A DNA stretch of 64,000 bases from CAYLLN01 sp033762315 (GTDB taxonomy: Bacteria > Planctomycetota > Planctomycetia > Pirellulales > Pirellulaceae), in NCBI GenBank assembly GCA_033762315.1, contig JANRLS010000063.1, positions 1 through 64,000 on the forward strand. Direction: 5' to 3'. Of this stretch, positions 8,731-17,625 are shown piece by piece. Under the pieces are notes generated by a model, which saw only the letters and a program-made list of their open reading frames with translations, was not told the DNA's origin and ran no database searches. The position numbers and the translations under genes were made by a program. Every line of letters starts with the position of its first letter. Position 1 is the stretch's first letter.

Positions 8731-9870
8731 TCAGTCCCTCAGCCGATATTCCCGCACCACGTTCCAATCGACCTCGACCCCCAGCCCCGGTCGGTTTGTG
8801 ATGGTCGTCACCGGGCCAACGATCAACAGCGGCTCTTTGACGATCCGCACTTCGTAATAGGCGGGGCCGTGGATGTCACCGGGCAGGTCTTCGACGCGGA
8901 GGTTGGGCGTGGCGACAATCAGGTGCCCCATTGCGGCAGTGGCGATATCCCATTCGAGATTCGAGCCGATGGTGCAGGGAATGCCGTGCCGCTCGGCCAG
9001 AAGGGCGATGGCCCGCGACTTGCGAATGCCCCCGTTTTTGCCGGGATAGACGCTGATGATGTCGCAGCCGTGATTGCGGATCAACTCCTGGGCGTGGACG
9101 AGGTTGAAGCACATGTCGTCGGCCATCACTCGGACGCCGCTTTCGCGCCGCACGCGAGCGATGGCGGCGTAGTCGCCGTCGGCCGTGGGCTGTTCCATCA
9201 CGGCGATGTCGCAGTCGCGCAGCTCGCGCAGGGAGTGAATGGCGGTGTCAGCATCCCAGCCGGTGTTGGCGTCGATCACCAGTTGCCGGTCGGGACCGAT
9301 CACCTCGCGCACCGCGCGAACGCGGGCAATGTCGTCCTCGGCCTTACCGCCAACTTTGACCTTCACGGTGCCAAAGCCCTCGGCGACCAGTTCGGCAGCG
9401 CGAGCTCGCGCGCGGGGCAGGTCGTAGGCCCCCATCGAGAAGCGACTGGGAATGGCGAGCGGCCGGCAAGCGCCACCGAGCAGGTCGTACACCGGCTTGC
9501 CGGCGGCCTGGCCCAGCGCGTCCCAGCAGGCCATTTCGATGGCCGATTTGGCGAACCAATTGTGGGCGACCGCGCGGTCCATCTTGGCGTCGATGGTCGC
9601 GATGCTGGCCATTGGCTGCGCGACATCGAGTTCCAGCCCCACGAGGAGCGGCGCGAGGACGCGGTCGATGACCGCCTGCACTCCCCACACCGTTTCGCCG
9701 CTCCAGCGAACCGTGACCGACGCTTCGCCAACTCCTTCCGCGCCGCTATCCGTCCGCAGCCGCACGATGACGAACTGCGACTCCTCGTGCTTACCCAAGG
9801 CCGAAATCATGCGATAGGCCGGCTTGAGCAAGAGGCGAACGGGATGGGTTTCGAGGGAGGCGATTTTCAT
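8731..9870 (-). CDS. Enolase-superfamily enzyme (mandelate racemase/muconate lactonizing group)
   Basis: 379 aa with the N-terminal capping domain and the (beta/alpha)7 barrel. Catalytic residues can be read off: the KxK pair Lys170/Lys172 ('TVKVKVGG'), Mg ligands Asp200 ('DANTGW'), Glu226 ('MEQP') and Asp251 ('MADDMC'), and Lys278 ('YPGKNGG'). Two opposed lysines are the pattern of the muconate cycloisomerase/dipeptide epimerase subgroup rather than mandelate racemase, which uses a His-Asp dyad. The reaction would start by abstracting a proton alpha to a carboxylate. It begins only 9 bp after the dimethylformamidase-like gene, so the two are probably co-translated. The substrate is unknown. 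Confidence 0.85.
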   Translation of the reverse strand: MKIASLETHPVRLLLKPAYRMISALGKHEESQFVIVRLRTDSGAEGVGEASVTVRWSGETVWGVQAVIDRVLAPLLVGLELDVAQPMASIATIDAKMDRAVAHNWFAKSAIEMACWDALGQAAGKPVYDLLGGACRPLAIPSRFSMGAYDLPRARARAAELVAEGFGTVKVKVGGKAEDDIARVRAVREVIGPDRQLVIDANTGWDADTAIHSLRELRDCDIAVMEQPTADGDYAAIARVRRESGVRVMADDMCFNLVHAQELIRNHGCDIISVYPGKNGGIRKSRAIALLAERHGIPCTIGSNLEWDIATAAMGHLIVATPNLRVEDLPGDIHGPAYYEVRIVKEPLLIVGPVTTITNRPGLGVEVDWNVVREYRLRD

Positions 9871-9879
9871 TGCGGCTCG

Positions 9880-11469
9880 TTATTCGAGAAAGCGCGTCAG
9901 CACGTTGGCCGTGATTCGCGACACCGCGTCATCGACCAAAATGCTCGCGGGCCAGGTGATCGAACTGGCCGAAAACACCGCGCCGCCGGACGCCGGCTCG
10001 TGGAGGATCATGTCGGCACCGCCGCCGGCCCCGTTTTCGCCACGGGCGAGCAGCCGCACATTCGCCGGCGAACTGGGGGAGATTTTGTCGGTCTCGTGAC
10101 CCGATGCGCCGCCGGGAACGCGCTCGTGCAGCGACTTCTGGCCGAAGAGATCCCCCTCGCGGAGGCCGGTGCCGCGAAAGACCCAGTGGTTCGAATCGAC
10201 CACGCGATACGGCGCGGCGGTCATGATGCCCCGATAGTCGAAAACCACGCCGAGCAGATTCGCCTCCGATTCGCGCCGCAGGTGGAACCGGCTTTCCAGC
10301 CCGCAGCCCGGCACGCGCAATCGCCGCTCATCCTCGTTCTGATAGATGCAGGTGTGGTCGTCGAGAAACTCGACCTCGCAGTTCAGCCCGTTGCCGCCGA
10401 GATACATCAGCCGGCCGCCGCGCTCATGGACCCAGCGCTTGACTCGGTCGTACATTTGCCACGACCAGTATTCCGGATGCGTGCTGATAATGAGCACGCG
10501 ATACGCATCCAGATCGAGCTGTCCAAAATGCAGTTGCGTTTCGCCGTAGTAGTCGTACGCGAACCCTTCGCGCTCGAGCCATGCCAAGAGCCGCCATTCG
10601 GCTTCGGCCACATGGCAGGCCGCCCGGCCGGCGATGGGATCGGTCGCGTTCACGCCGGCCGGAATGTGGCAAATCGGCTCGGGGCGGTCGAACGACAGGG
10701 GAGCGTAGTCGGTGGAGTCGTAGTTGACGTGCTCTTGATCGGTGTACCGCTTCAGTTCGAGGCGGGCGTTGACGGTCGGCGTTGGTGGCAACTGGTCGGG
10801 ATGGATGTAGTTGCTGCGGCCGCCGAAGCTGTTGTAGGCGTTCCAGGTGATGTTCGAGGCGAGCACCGCGACCTTCGCTTGCGGCGTGGCCGGGGCGACG
10901 ATCCAGGGAAACGAGAAGAAGCGGCCAGCTTCGCTTGTCGCGTGAAAATAGTAGAGGCCGCTGCGCTGCGGCGCGACGACGAACTGCTTGTGGTGCGGAC
11001 TGGCGAAGCCGAACTTGTTCCAGGCGACGCCGGTGCGGGAATAGTCGCCGTCGGGCGTGATCTGGATCGTCGCCCGCGGGCCGTGCTCGTCGAACCAGCC
11101 GATGGTGCGGAGGAAGTCCTTGGAGAGGCCATAGCGGAACAGTTCCAGCTTGTAGGCGGCATCGCTGTGGACGCGAAACTCGGACCTTTCCCCGCCGCGA
11201 ACCCACTTTGGCCAGACATAGCCCAAGAGATCGTCGGCCAAGAGTCGAAACTGGTGTGGCTCGGCCGTGGGCAGATTGAGCGCGACCCGCTTCGAGCCGT
11301 AGCCTTCCTTGGCGAGGATGATCTCGTACGGCCCCGGCGGCACGTCGGCCTGAATCGCGCCGCTGGCCCGCGAGCGCGTGGCGGTCGAAACGACGCCGCT
11401 GCCAAGCAGCTCGATTTCGACGCCGGGCAGAGCCACGTATCGCTGGTCGCTGACATAGCCGATGAACAT
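9880..11469 (-). CDS. N,N-dimethylformamidase beta subunit-like protein
   Basis: 529 aa matching the large subunit family of dimethylformamidase. The characteristic C-terminal stretch 'STHPEYWSWQMYDRVKRW' with 'RGGRLMYLGGNGLN' is present, preceded by beta-rich regions with 'ASNITWNAYNSFGGRSNYI'. In DMF-degrading bacteria the large subunit works with a small subunit; no small-subunit gene is visible here. Most planctomycete members have no assigned substrate, so an amidohydrolase role is only family-level inference. No signal peptide is seen. The enolase-superfamily gene follows after 9 bp, so both may act on one compound. Confidence 0.75.
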   Translation of the reverse strand: MFIGYVSDQRYVALPGVEIELLGSGVVSTATRSRASGAIQADVPPGPYEIILAKEGYGSKRVALNLPTAEPHQFRLLADDLLGYVWPKWVRGGERSEFRVHSDAAYKLELFRYGLSKDFLRTIGWFDEHGPRATIQITPDGDYSRTGVAWNKFGFASPHHKQFVVAPQRSGLYYFHATSEAGRFFSFPWIVAPATPQAKVAVLASNITWNAYNSFGGRSNYIHPDQLPPTPTVNARLELKRYTDQEHVNYDSTDYAPLSFDRPEPICHIPAGVNATDPIAGRAACHVAEAEWRLLAWLEREGFAYDYYGETQLHFGQLDLDAYRVLIISTHPEYWSWQMYDRVKRWVHERGGRLMYLGGNGLNCEVEFLDDHTCIYQNEDERRLRVPGCGLESRFHLRRESEANLLGVVFDYRGIMTAAPYRVVDSNHWVFRGTGLREGDLFGQKSLHERVPGGASGHETDKISPSSPANVRLLARGENGAGGGADMILHEPASGGAVFSASSITWPASILVDDAVSRITANVLTRFLE

Positions 11470-11526
11470 GGGAGCGTAGCGTATCGGAGTCGGCAGCCAG
11501 CGGCCAGCGGTGCGAGCGACTGCGAA

Positions 11527-11880
11527 TCAGAGTCCTTCAACAATCAGCACATCGAGCCGCCAGCGGTTTTTGTCGTCGAGCGAGAGCTCGCATTCGACGG
11601 CGGCTCGGTCAAAGCCATGATCTCGATAGAGGTCGAGCACGTCGTGTTTGCAGTCGTTGAGAAGCCGCGGATTCATTCGGGAATACTCATACGGTTCGAC
11701 CACCCGCTTGAGGCGGCGGAGCGACATCCGCCCCGCGCCGAGAATTCGCACCTCGGTGATCCAAGGTCGATTGACAACGCGAACTTCCCCCGCCCGGCGG
11801 TCTTCCGCCGCCAGCGGGGCCACCATCAACAGTGCCGCCAGCCACGCCAGCGGCTCGCGAATCGACAGCAACCGCGTCAT
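11527..11880 (-). CDS. Exported single-POTRA-domain protein
   Basis: 117 aa: an N-terminal hydrophobic signal ('LAWLAALLMVAPLAAE') followed by about 80 residues shaped like one POTRA domain. The beta-alpha-alpha-beta-beta order is visible: 'ITEVRILGAGRMSLRRLKRVV', 'LNDCKHDVLDLYRDHGFDRAAVECEL', 'RWRLDVLIVEG'. POTRA domains normally occur as N-terminal repeats of BamA/Omp85 or FtsQ; here one stands alone with no barrel. It lies between the DUF3500 gene (24 bp upstream) and the dimethylformamidase-like gene (57 bp downstream) on the same strand. A periplasmic adaptor role is a guess. Confidence 0.65.
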   Translation of the reverse strand: MTRLLSIREPLAWLAALLMVAPLAAEDRRAGEVRVVNRPWITEVRILGAGRMSLRRLKRVVEPYEYSRMNPRLLNDCKHDVLDLYRDHGFDRAAVECELSLDDKNRWRLDVLIVEGL

Positions 11881-11904
11881 GGTTGCCTCCGGGGGAATGC
11901 CCGT

Positions 11905-12918
11905 TCAGGCGTTTTGCACGCTGACGAAGCAATGCACGTGCGGCAGGGGGCGATAATTCCACACGAAGCCCGGCCCTTCGAGCCGCCAGAAGCTCCACTG
12001 CACCTTGCCGTCCACTTCCTTGTCCTTGTAGAAGGCGAGGTTGATTTCGTCCATGCCGCCGCCGGCCTTGACGATCTGCATCACCTCCTCGACATCCTCG
12101 TGGCGGAACGGGCCCAGCAACGACCGCATCACCTTTTCGACCAGTTCTTTTTGATCCCCTTCCAAATCCTTGAAGGCAATGCCATGCCGCGGCTTCAGCG
12201 GGCGCAGGGCCCCCTGGCCATCGCCGGCGGGCTTGGTGGCCATGGCGGTCTTGCGCTGTTCTTCGTTCAAGGCGTCGAACACTTCCTGCACGGCGCGGGT
12301 CTGATAGTTATAGACGTTCGCCGTGCTGTAGCCCGGCTCGCTGTGGCCATAGTAAATCGGCCCGCCGAAGGCGGCCTTGGGCTCGCTATCGCCATCGCAG
12401 CGCAGGGTGATGTGGTGCCCGGCGAAGACCATCGCAAACTTGCTGTCCGGCTCGCCGAACAAGTGCATCCCGCACCCTTCAAAAGACTCGCTCGAATCCC
12501 ATTCGCCATGCCGGCTGAGACGCTTAAAGGCATCCTCGCCCGACAGGATCGAGACCAGAATCTGCCGGCACAGGTCCTGCTGAGCCTTGGTGTAGTTGTC
12601 GGCGATCCGCTTGCCGCCAATCGGGGCGTTGAACGTCTTCAGCCGGGTCGGCGTGGCGTCGCCGCCATGATTGAACGGCATGACCAGGTTCTTTTGCTGG
12701 TCTTCCGACAGCGTGGCAAACAGTTCCTTCACCAACCCTTCTGCCGGCTTGGTCGAGAGCTTGGTCGTGGGCTTCTCGTCGCCTCGCGCGACTCCGCCGG
12801 CAGCGAGCACCGCGGCCGAAGCGCCGATCGCGCTCAGAAAGCTCCGCCGGCTGCGGACTTCGGGCAGATCGAAGCCTTCGTCACATTCGGGGCAATAGAG
12901 GGGTGTTTCGTTGAGCAT
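11905..12918 (-). CDS. DUF3500-like exported protein
   Basis: 337 aa. The N-terminus is unusual: a zinc-ribbon-like 'CPECDEGFDLPE' precedes a Tat-type signal 'RSRRSFLSAIGASAAVLAAGG'. The body has the DUF3500 pattern: 'LFATLSEDQQKN', 'QILVSILSGEDAFKR', 'HLFGEPDSKFAMVFAGHHITL' and a length in the family range. The function is not known. Homologues in this phylum often carry the short cysteine motif before the signal, perhaps as a chaperone-binding leader (inference). It is the first gene of the minus-strand run to 6553 and is divergent from the Gfo/Idh gene at 13043, so the 124-bp gap must hold both promoters. Confidence 0.65.
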   Translation of the reverse strand: MLNETPLYCPECDEGFDLPEVRSRRSFLSAIGASAAVLAAGGVARGDEKPTTKLSTKPAEGLVKELFATLSEDQQKNLVMPFNHGGDATPTRLKTFNAPIGGKRIADNYTKAQQDLCRQILVSILSGEDAFKRLSRHGEWDSSESFEGCGMHLFGEPDSKFAMVFAGHHITLRCDGDSEPKAAFGGPIYYGHSEPGYSTANVYNYQTRAVQEVFDALNEEQRKTAMATKPAGDGQGALRPLKPRHGIAFKDLEGDQKELVEKVMRSLLGPFRHEDVEEVMQIVKAGGGMDEINLAFYKDKEVDGKVQWSFWRLEGPGFVWNYRPLPHVHCFVSVQNA

Positions 12919-13042
12919 CGGCGAGCTCCTGAAGTTAGCGGAGAGATGAACGCATCGGCTAGAACTGATTTAAGTTGTAGCGAACCCGCCTGCCGGAGAC
13001 AATCAAATTTCCATCCAAATGACATCTTTGCGGAGTTCCCTT

Positions 13043-14122
13043 ATGCCCGTCACTCGTCGTTCGTTCCTCGGCACCGCCGGAGCGCTCGCCGCCTCGGCCG
13101 CGCTGGCGCCAGCCAGCCAGGCGCGTGCCGCCGAGCCAGCGAAGCCGCGCATCAAGATCGGCCAAATCGGCGTCGGCCATGCGCACGCCAGCAAGCTCGC
13201 GGTCTATCGCGACTCGCCCGATTGGGAAGTCGTCGGCATTTGCGAGCCGGACGCGAAGCTCCGCGAGGCCGCGGCTTCGAGCGCGCCGTATCGCGATTTG
13301 CCCTGGCTGAGCGCAGAGCAATTGCTGGCGACGCCGGGCCTGCAGGGGGTGCTGGTCGAAACTCGCGTCCGCGACCTGCTCGACACGGCCGACCGCTGCA
13401 TCGCCGCCGGCAAGCACATTCATCTCGACAAGCCCGCGGGAGCGTCGCTGCCGCAATATCGCCAGTTGCTGGCCGCGGCCGAAAAGCAAAAGCTGCTGGT
13501 GCAAATGGGCTACATGTTTCGCTACAGCCCGGCGGTGCTGCTCCTGCGAAAATTCCTGAGCGAAGGGTGGCTCGGCGACGTGTTCGAGGTTCATGCCGTG
13601 ATGAGCAAGGTCGTCGGTGCCGGCGACCGGAAAAAGCTGGCCGAATTCAAAGGAGGAATCATGTTCGAACTGGGCTGCCACGTGATCGACCTGGTTGTCA
13701 GCACGCTCGGCAAGCCCGACCGGGTGCAGGCTTTTCCGCGCCACAGCGGCCCGACCGACGATGGTCTCGCCGACAACATGCTGGCGGTGTTCGACTACCC
13801 GCAGGCGATTGCGAGCGTCAAATCGTCGGCGATCGAAGTCGATGGTGGCTCGCGGCGGCATCTGGTGGTGTGCGGAACCCGCGGCACTTTCCACATCCAG
13901 CCGCTCGATGCGCCGAACGTCGTTTACACGCTTGACCGGGATTGCGGCGAGTTCAAGAAGGGACGGCACGAAGTGAAATTCGGCGGCTACCCGCGCTACG
14001 TTGGCGACGCGGCTGATATGGCGAAAATCATTCGAGGCGAAAAGGAATGCGACTTTTCGTATGCCCGCGATTTGGCCGTGCAAGAGACGGTGCTCTTGGC
14101 GAGCGGAATGCCGACGACTTAG
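13043..14122 (+). CDS. Gfo/Idh/MocA-family oxidoreductase with Tat signal
   Basis: NAD(P)-dependent sugar-type oxidoreductase, about 359 aa. ATG 13043 gives the twin-arginine leader 'MPVTRRSFLGTAGALAASAA' and has GGAG 8 bases upstream; ATG 13019 is a possible earlier start. The Rossmann loop is 'IGQIGVGHAHASK'. The signature 'GKHIHLDKPAG' keeps the catalytic Lys (DKP for EKP), and 'GGIMFELGCHVIDLV' supplies the conserved His and Asp of the C-terminal domain. Tat export would deliver it folded with its cofactor, as for glucose-fructose oxidoreductase. Many paralogues of this family are exported in planctomycetes. Substrate unknown. Confidence 0.82.
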   Translation: MPVTRRSFLGTAGALAASAALAPASQARAAEPAKPRIKIGQIGVGHAHASKLAVYRDSPDWEVVGICEPDAKLREAAASSAPYRDLPWLSAEQLLATPGLQGVLVETRVRDLLDTADRCIAAGKHIHLDKPAGASLPQYRQLLAAAEKQKLLVQMGYMFRYSPAVLLLRKFLSEGWLGDVFEVHAVMSKVVGAGDRKKLAEFKGGIMFELGCHVIDLVVSTLGKPDRVQAFPRHSGPTDDGLADNMLAVFDYPQAIASVKSSAIEVDGGSRRHLVVCGTRGTFHIQPLDAPNVVYTLDRDCGEFKKGRHEVKFGGYPRYVGDAADMAKIIRGEKECDFSYARDLAVQETVLLASGMPTT

Positions 14123-14161
14123 ATTGGTGTGAGATTCCCGGTCGCAACGCGGAGCAATTCC

Positions 14162-14488
14162 ATGTCTTCGATCAATCCTTACGAGGCCTCGCAGGTTGCT
14201 CAGTCGCCGACATTCCTGTCCGCCGCGCCCGGAATGAGCGCGGGACGCGGCATTGCCATTGTTGCCGCGACTATGGGTGCTTGTGCGGCATTCGGGGCGC
14301 TCGTCGGCTGGTGCCTGGGCGTGTTCGCTCCCGACTACTACCATGCCGTCTTCGACAACCCGACGCTGAACACCGCACAGGTGGGAATCGGCTTGGGGCT
14401 CACGCAAGGACTTGGGACTGGCCTGGTGGTGGGCTGTGTGGCCCTGCTCGGCATGGCAATCTCCAGTCGCCGTCGCGTAGCCGCGTAA
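14162..14488 (+). CDS. Small membrane protein, unknown
   Basis: 108 aa from ATG 14162, chosen because it gives 'MSSINPYEAS', an N-terminus very common in planctomycete small membrane proteins; the frame runs up to a GTG at 14129. Two hydrophobic stretches, about residues 28-55 ('IAIVAATMGACAAFGALVG') and 80-102, predict two membrane helices with a short basic cytoplasmic tail 'SSRRRVAA'. No domain is recognised. It lies 39 bp after the Gfo/Idh gene and 126 bp before sdhC. Confidence 0.65.
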   Translation: MSSINPYEASQVAQSPTFLSAAPGMSAGRGIAIVAATMGACAAFGALVGWCLGVFAPDYYHAVFDNPTLNTAQVGIGLGLTQGLGTGLVVGCVALLGMAISSRRRVAA

Positions 14489-14614
14489 TGTGCCCCGTTG
14501 CCAGTCGCCCGCCCACCCCTATACTGTTTTGGCAAGCCCGCCGACCCTGTTTTGCATCGCAACGATTTGCCGTAAACTAAAGGCTGGCTTGCCCTTCCGT
14601 CAGAAAGGTCTGCC

Positions 14615-15484
14615 GTGAATCCTGCTGTCAGCGAGGCCAGTTCCTCGTCGTTTTTCGCCCGCAACGAGTTCCTCCTGCGGCGTCTGCATTCGCTCACCGG
14701 CCTCGTGCCGGTCGGGGCGTACATGTGCGTTCACCTGCTGACCAACGCCCGCATCCTCGATAGCGTCGGGGCGTTTCAGTCGTCGGTGTACATGATTCAC
14801 AGCCTCGGCCGCGTGTTGCCGGTCATCGAGTGGGGCTTCATTTTCCTGCCGCTGTTGTTTCACGCGATTTTTGGCTTCCTCATCATCAACGGCTCGCGGG
14901 CCAACCAAAGCACCTACAACTATTCCGCCAACTGGCGCTACACCCTGCAGCGGGCCAGCGGCATGATCGCCGCGGTCTTCATCTTCTATCACGTCTTCCA
15001 CATGCACGGCTGGTTCCACGCCGATTGGTACCTGCACAGCGTCGCCGAACCGCTCGGCGGAGCACAGTTCCGGGCGTATAACGCCGGCAGCACCGCCGCC
15101 GAGGCGATTCAGCGCGGTGCGCCGCTCATGGCCATTTTCTATGCCGTCGGCATCCTCGCGTGCGTGTTTCACCTCGCCAACGGCATCTGGACCTTCGGCA
15201 TCACCTGGGGCATCTGGGTCACACCCGCCGCCCAGCGGTGGGCAACCGTTGCTGCCCTGGTGTTTGGCCTGGGCCTCTCGGCAGTCGGCCTTGGCGCTCT
15301 TGGCGGCTTCGCCACGACCGACCCGAAGAAAGCGGCCGAAGTCGAAAAGACGATGTACGAAGCGAAGCTGAAGAGCGGCGAGATCGAAGCCAACCCGCAC
15401 AAGATTACGACTCCCAAAGCGGCGACCGAACACGCCGCCGCCCCGCAGTCGGCCGCGTCCCCAGCTGCCGCCGGTCATCCCTAG
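14615..15484 (+). CDS. sdhC: Succinate dehydrogenase cytochrome b558 subunit
   Basis: Membrane anchor of complex II, 289 aa, with five hydrophobic helices. It is the single-subunit diheme b558 type (as in Bacillus) rather than the SdhC/SdhD pair. Conserved helix histidines are visible in 'RRLHSLTGLVP', 'LLFHAIFGF', 'FYHVFHMHGW' and 'CVFHLANGIW'. The start is GTG 14615 with AGAAAGG a few bases upstream. The last 60 residues are a cytoplasmic Lys/Ala/Pro-rich tail not needed for haem binding. It is first in the sdhCAB operon; sdhA follows after 33 bp. Confidence 0.9.
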   Translation: MNPAVSEASSSSFFARNEFLLRRLHSLTGLVPVGAYMCVHLLTNARILDSVGAFQSSVYMIHSLGRVLPVIEWGFIFLPLLFHAIFGFLIINGSRANQSTYNYSANWRYTLQRASGMIAAVFIFYHVFHMHGWFHADWYLHSVAEPLGGAQFRAYNAGSTAAEAIQRGAPLMAIFYAVGILACVFHLANGIWTFGITWGIWVTPAAQRWATVAALVFGLGLSAVGLGALGGFATTDPKKAAEVEKTMYEAKLKSGEIEANPHKITTPKAATEHAAAPQSAASPAAAGHP

Positions 15485-15517
15485 CCCCAGCCCCCAGCCC
15501 TAGCCCCCATTCGTTCC

Positions 15518-17530
15518 ATGGCAAAACAACGCGTTCTGGTCGTCGGCGGCGGTTTGGCGGGCCTCGCGGCCGTGATGAAGCTGGCCGAGCTGGGCATCGA
15601 GTCCGACCTCTTGAGCCTCGTTCCCGTGAAGCGCTCGCACAGCGTCTGTGCTCAGGGAGGGATCAACAGCGTCAACGATCTCACTCGCCAGCAAGGGGAC
15701 AACGAGCACCTGCACTTTGACGACACGGTGTACGGGGGCGACTTTCTCCAGCACCAGCCGCCGGTCAAGGAAATGTCGGTCTGGGGGCCGAAAATCATCG
15801 AGCTGATGGACCGGCTTGGAGTGACGTTCAATCGCACGCCGGAGGGCTACATCGACCGCCGCCGCTTTGGCGGCACGCTCTTCAAGCGGACCGCCTTCGC
15901 CGGCGCGACCACCGGCCAGCAGTTGCTCTATGCTCTCGACGAGCAAGTCCGCCGCTGGGAAGCGGCCGGCATGGTGAAGAAATACGAATACTGGGATTTC
16001 CTCGGCCCGATTTTGGACGATAACGGCGTTTGCCGCGGGGCGGTCGCGCAAGACCTCGTCACGATGGAAATTCGCTCCTTCCCCGCTGATGCGGTGATCG
16101 TCGGCAGCGGTGGGCCGGGCCTCATCTACGGCCGCTCTACGATGTCGATGGCCTGCACCGGCAGTGCCGCCAGCCGCTGCTTTCAGGTCGGCGCGAAATA
16201 CGGCAACGGCGAATTCATCCAGGTGCATCCGACCGCCATTCCCGGTGCCGACAAGCTCCGCCTGATGAGCGAATCGGCCCGCGGCGAAGGGGGCCGCGTC
16301 TGGGTGCCCCGCAAGCCGCAAGATTCCCGCGATCCGCTTTCCATCCCCGAAGCCGAGCGGTACTACTTCCTCGAAGAGCGATATCCGAAGTATCGCAACC
16401 TCGTGCCGCGCGACATCGCGACCCGCGAAATCTTCGACATCTGCGTGAACGAAGGGCTCTCGGTCGAGAAGGACCGCCAGTGCGTCTATCTCGATCTGAC
16501 GCACATCCCCCGCAAGGAGCTCGATCGCAAGCTTGGCGGCATCTTGGAGATTTACGAGAAGTTCCAAGGGGTCGATCCGCGCAGCACGCCGATGAAAATC
16601 TTCCCCGCCGTCCACTATTCGATGGGTGGCCTGTGGGTCGATTACCAAAAAAGCGGCGATGGGGGGCTCACGGTCGGTTCGCCGAAGAACCAGCTCACGA
16701 ACATCCCGAATCTCTACGCCCTCGGCGAGTGCGACTATCAATATCACGGGGCCAACCGGCTCGGTGCGAACTCGCTCCTGTCGTGCATCTTCAGCGGCCT
16801 CGTCGTGGCGCCAGGCATCGAGACGCTGCTGAAGGGGACCAAGCAGGCCGCCAGCGAATTGCCCTCGTCGCTATTCGAGCAGGCTCGCAAGCAGCATCAA
16901 TCGCGGCACGACGCACTCCTGAAGCGTAGCGGCGGCGGCGAGAATCCGTATCTGATTCACCAGGAACTCGGTGACGTGATGACCAAGGCGGCCACGGTCG
17001 TCCGCCGCAACGATCAACTCACCGCCGCCCTTTCAACCGTTCACGATCTCTATGCCCGGGCCAAGCGCTGCTCGCTCTCCGACACCGGCGCTTGGACGAA
17101 CCAGAATGTTGTCTTTACCAAAGCCCTGCTCGACATGTTCCCCCTCGCCCTCACGATCCTCAAAGGCGCGCTGCAACGCGACGAATGCCGCGGTGCCCAC
17201 TTCAAGCCGGATTTCGCCTTCAAGTCGCTCACCGCGACCGACCCCGTCGAGCGCCGCCGACAAGCCGAGGCGTGGTGCGACCGGTTCGACGCCAACAACG
17301 AAAAGTGGCTCAAATCGACCATTGGCCAGTGGGCCGGCGACGATGTCGAGCTCACCTACGAAGACGTGGACACCTCGCTCATTACCCCCCGGCCGCGGCT
17401 GTATGGCCTCGTCGGGGCGGAAGAGATCGAGAAGGTCTTCAACGAGCGGCAGGCGGCCCGAGCGGCGGCGAGCGACGCGAACGGCAACGGCAGCGCGGCG
17501 GGGAAATTGGCGACCGCCGCAAGTCACTAG
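15518..17530 (+). CDS. sdhA: Succinate dehydrogenase flavoprotein subunit
   Basis: Catalytic FAD subunit of complex II (670 aa), oxidising succinate to fumarate. The dinucleotide fold 'VVGGGLAGLAAV' starts at residue 8, and 'KRSHSVCAQGGIN' holds His41, the expected site of covalent FAD. The capping domain has 'SARGEGGRVW' with the substrate Arg region. 'HYSMGGLWVDY' and 'GANRLGANSLL' are conserved. The overall form (long C-terminal helical domain, 'YEDVDTSLITPRPR') is the Bacillus/epsilon type matching a b558 anchor. The C-terminus adds an Ala/Gly-rich tail. Operon with sdhC upstream and sdhB 95 bp downstream. Confidence 0.95.
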   Translation: MAKQRVLVVGGGLAGLAAVMKLAELGIESDLLSLVPVKRSHSVCAQGGINSVNDLTRQQGDNEHLHFDDTVYGGDFLQHQPPVKEMSVWGPKIIELMDRLGVTFNRTPEGYIDRRRFGGTLFKRTAFAGATTGQQLLYALDEQVRRWEAAGMVKKYEYWDFLGPILDDNGVCRGAVAQDLVTMEIRSFPADAVIVGSGGPGLIYGRSTMSMACTGSAASRCFQVGAKYGNGEFIQVHPTAIPGADKLRLMSESARGEGGRVWVPRKPQDSRDPLSIPEAERYYFLEERYPKYRNLVPRDIATREIFDICVNEGLSVEKDRQCVYLDLTHIPRKELDRKLGGILEIYEKFQGVDPRSTPMKIFPAVHYSMGGLWVDYQKSGDGGLTVGSPKNQLTNIPNLYALGECDYQYHGANRLGANSLLSCIFSGLVVAPGIETLLKGTKQAASELPSSLFEQARKQHQSRHDALLKRSGGGENPYLIHQELGDVMTKAATVVRRNDQLTAALSTVHDLYARAKRCSLSDTGAWTNQNVVFTKALLDMFPLALTILKGALQRDECRGAHFKPDFAFKSLTATDPVERRRQAEAWCDRFDANNEKWLKSTIGQWAGDDVELTYEDVDTSLITPRPRLYGLVGAEEIEKVFNERQAARAAASDANGNGSAAGKLATAASH

Positions 17531-17625
17531 AAAGTTGAAGAGTTAGCGTGCGCGAGCAGGCGGTAGGTTCCATCAAGTAGCGAATCCCCGATAAAAAGAC
17601 TCCAGCCCCAACTGACGTTACTCCC

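Noticed and set aside
7807..13935. A 2,042-codon open frame on the plus strand
   Set aside because: It runs antisense through six well-supported minus-strand genes and part of a plus-strand one. Its translation is low-complexity Arg/Gly/Pro/His without domains. Long antisense frames are expected in G+C-rich DNA.
12959..14407. A 482-codon minus-strand frame
   Set aside because: Antisense to the Gfo/Idh gene at 13043-14122, which has a full Tat leader and family motifs.
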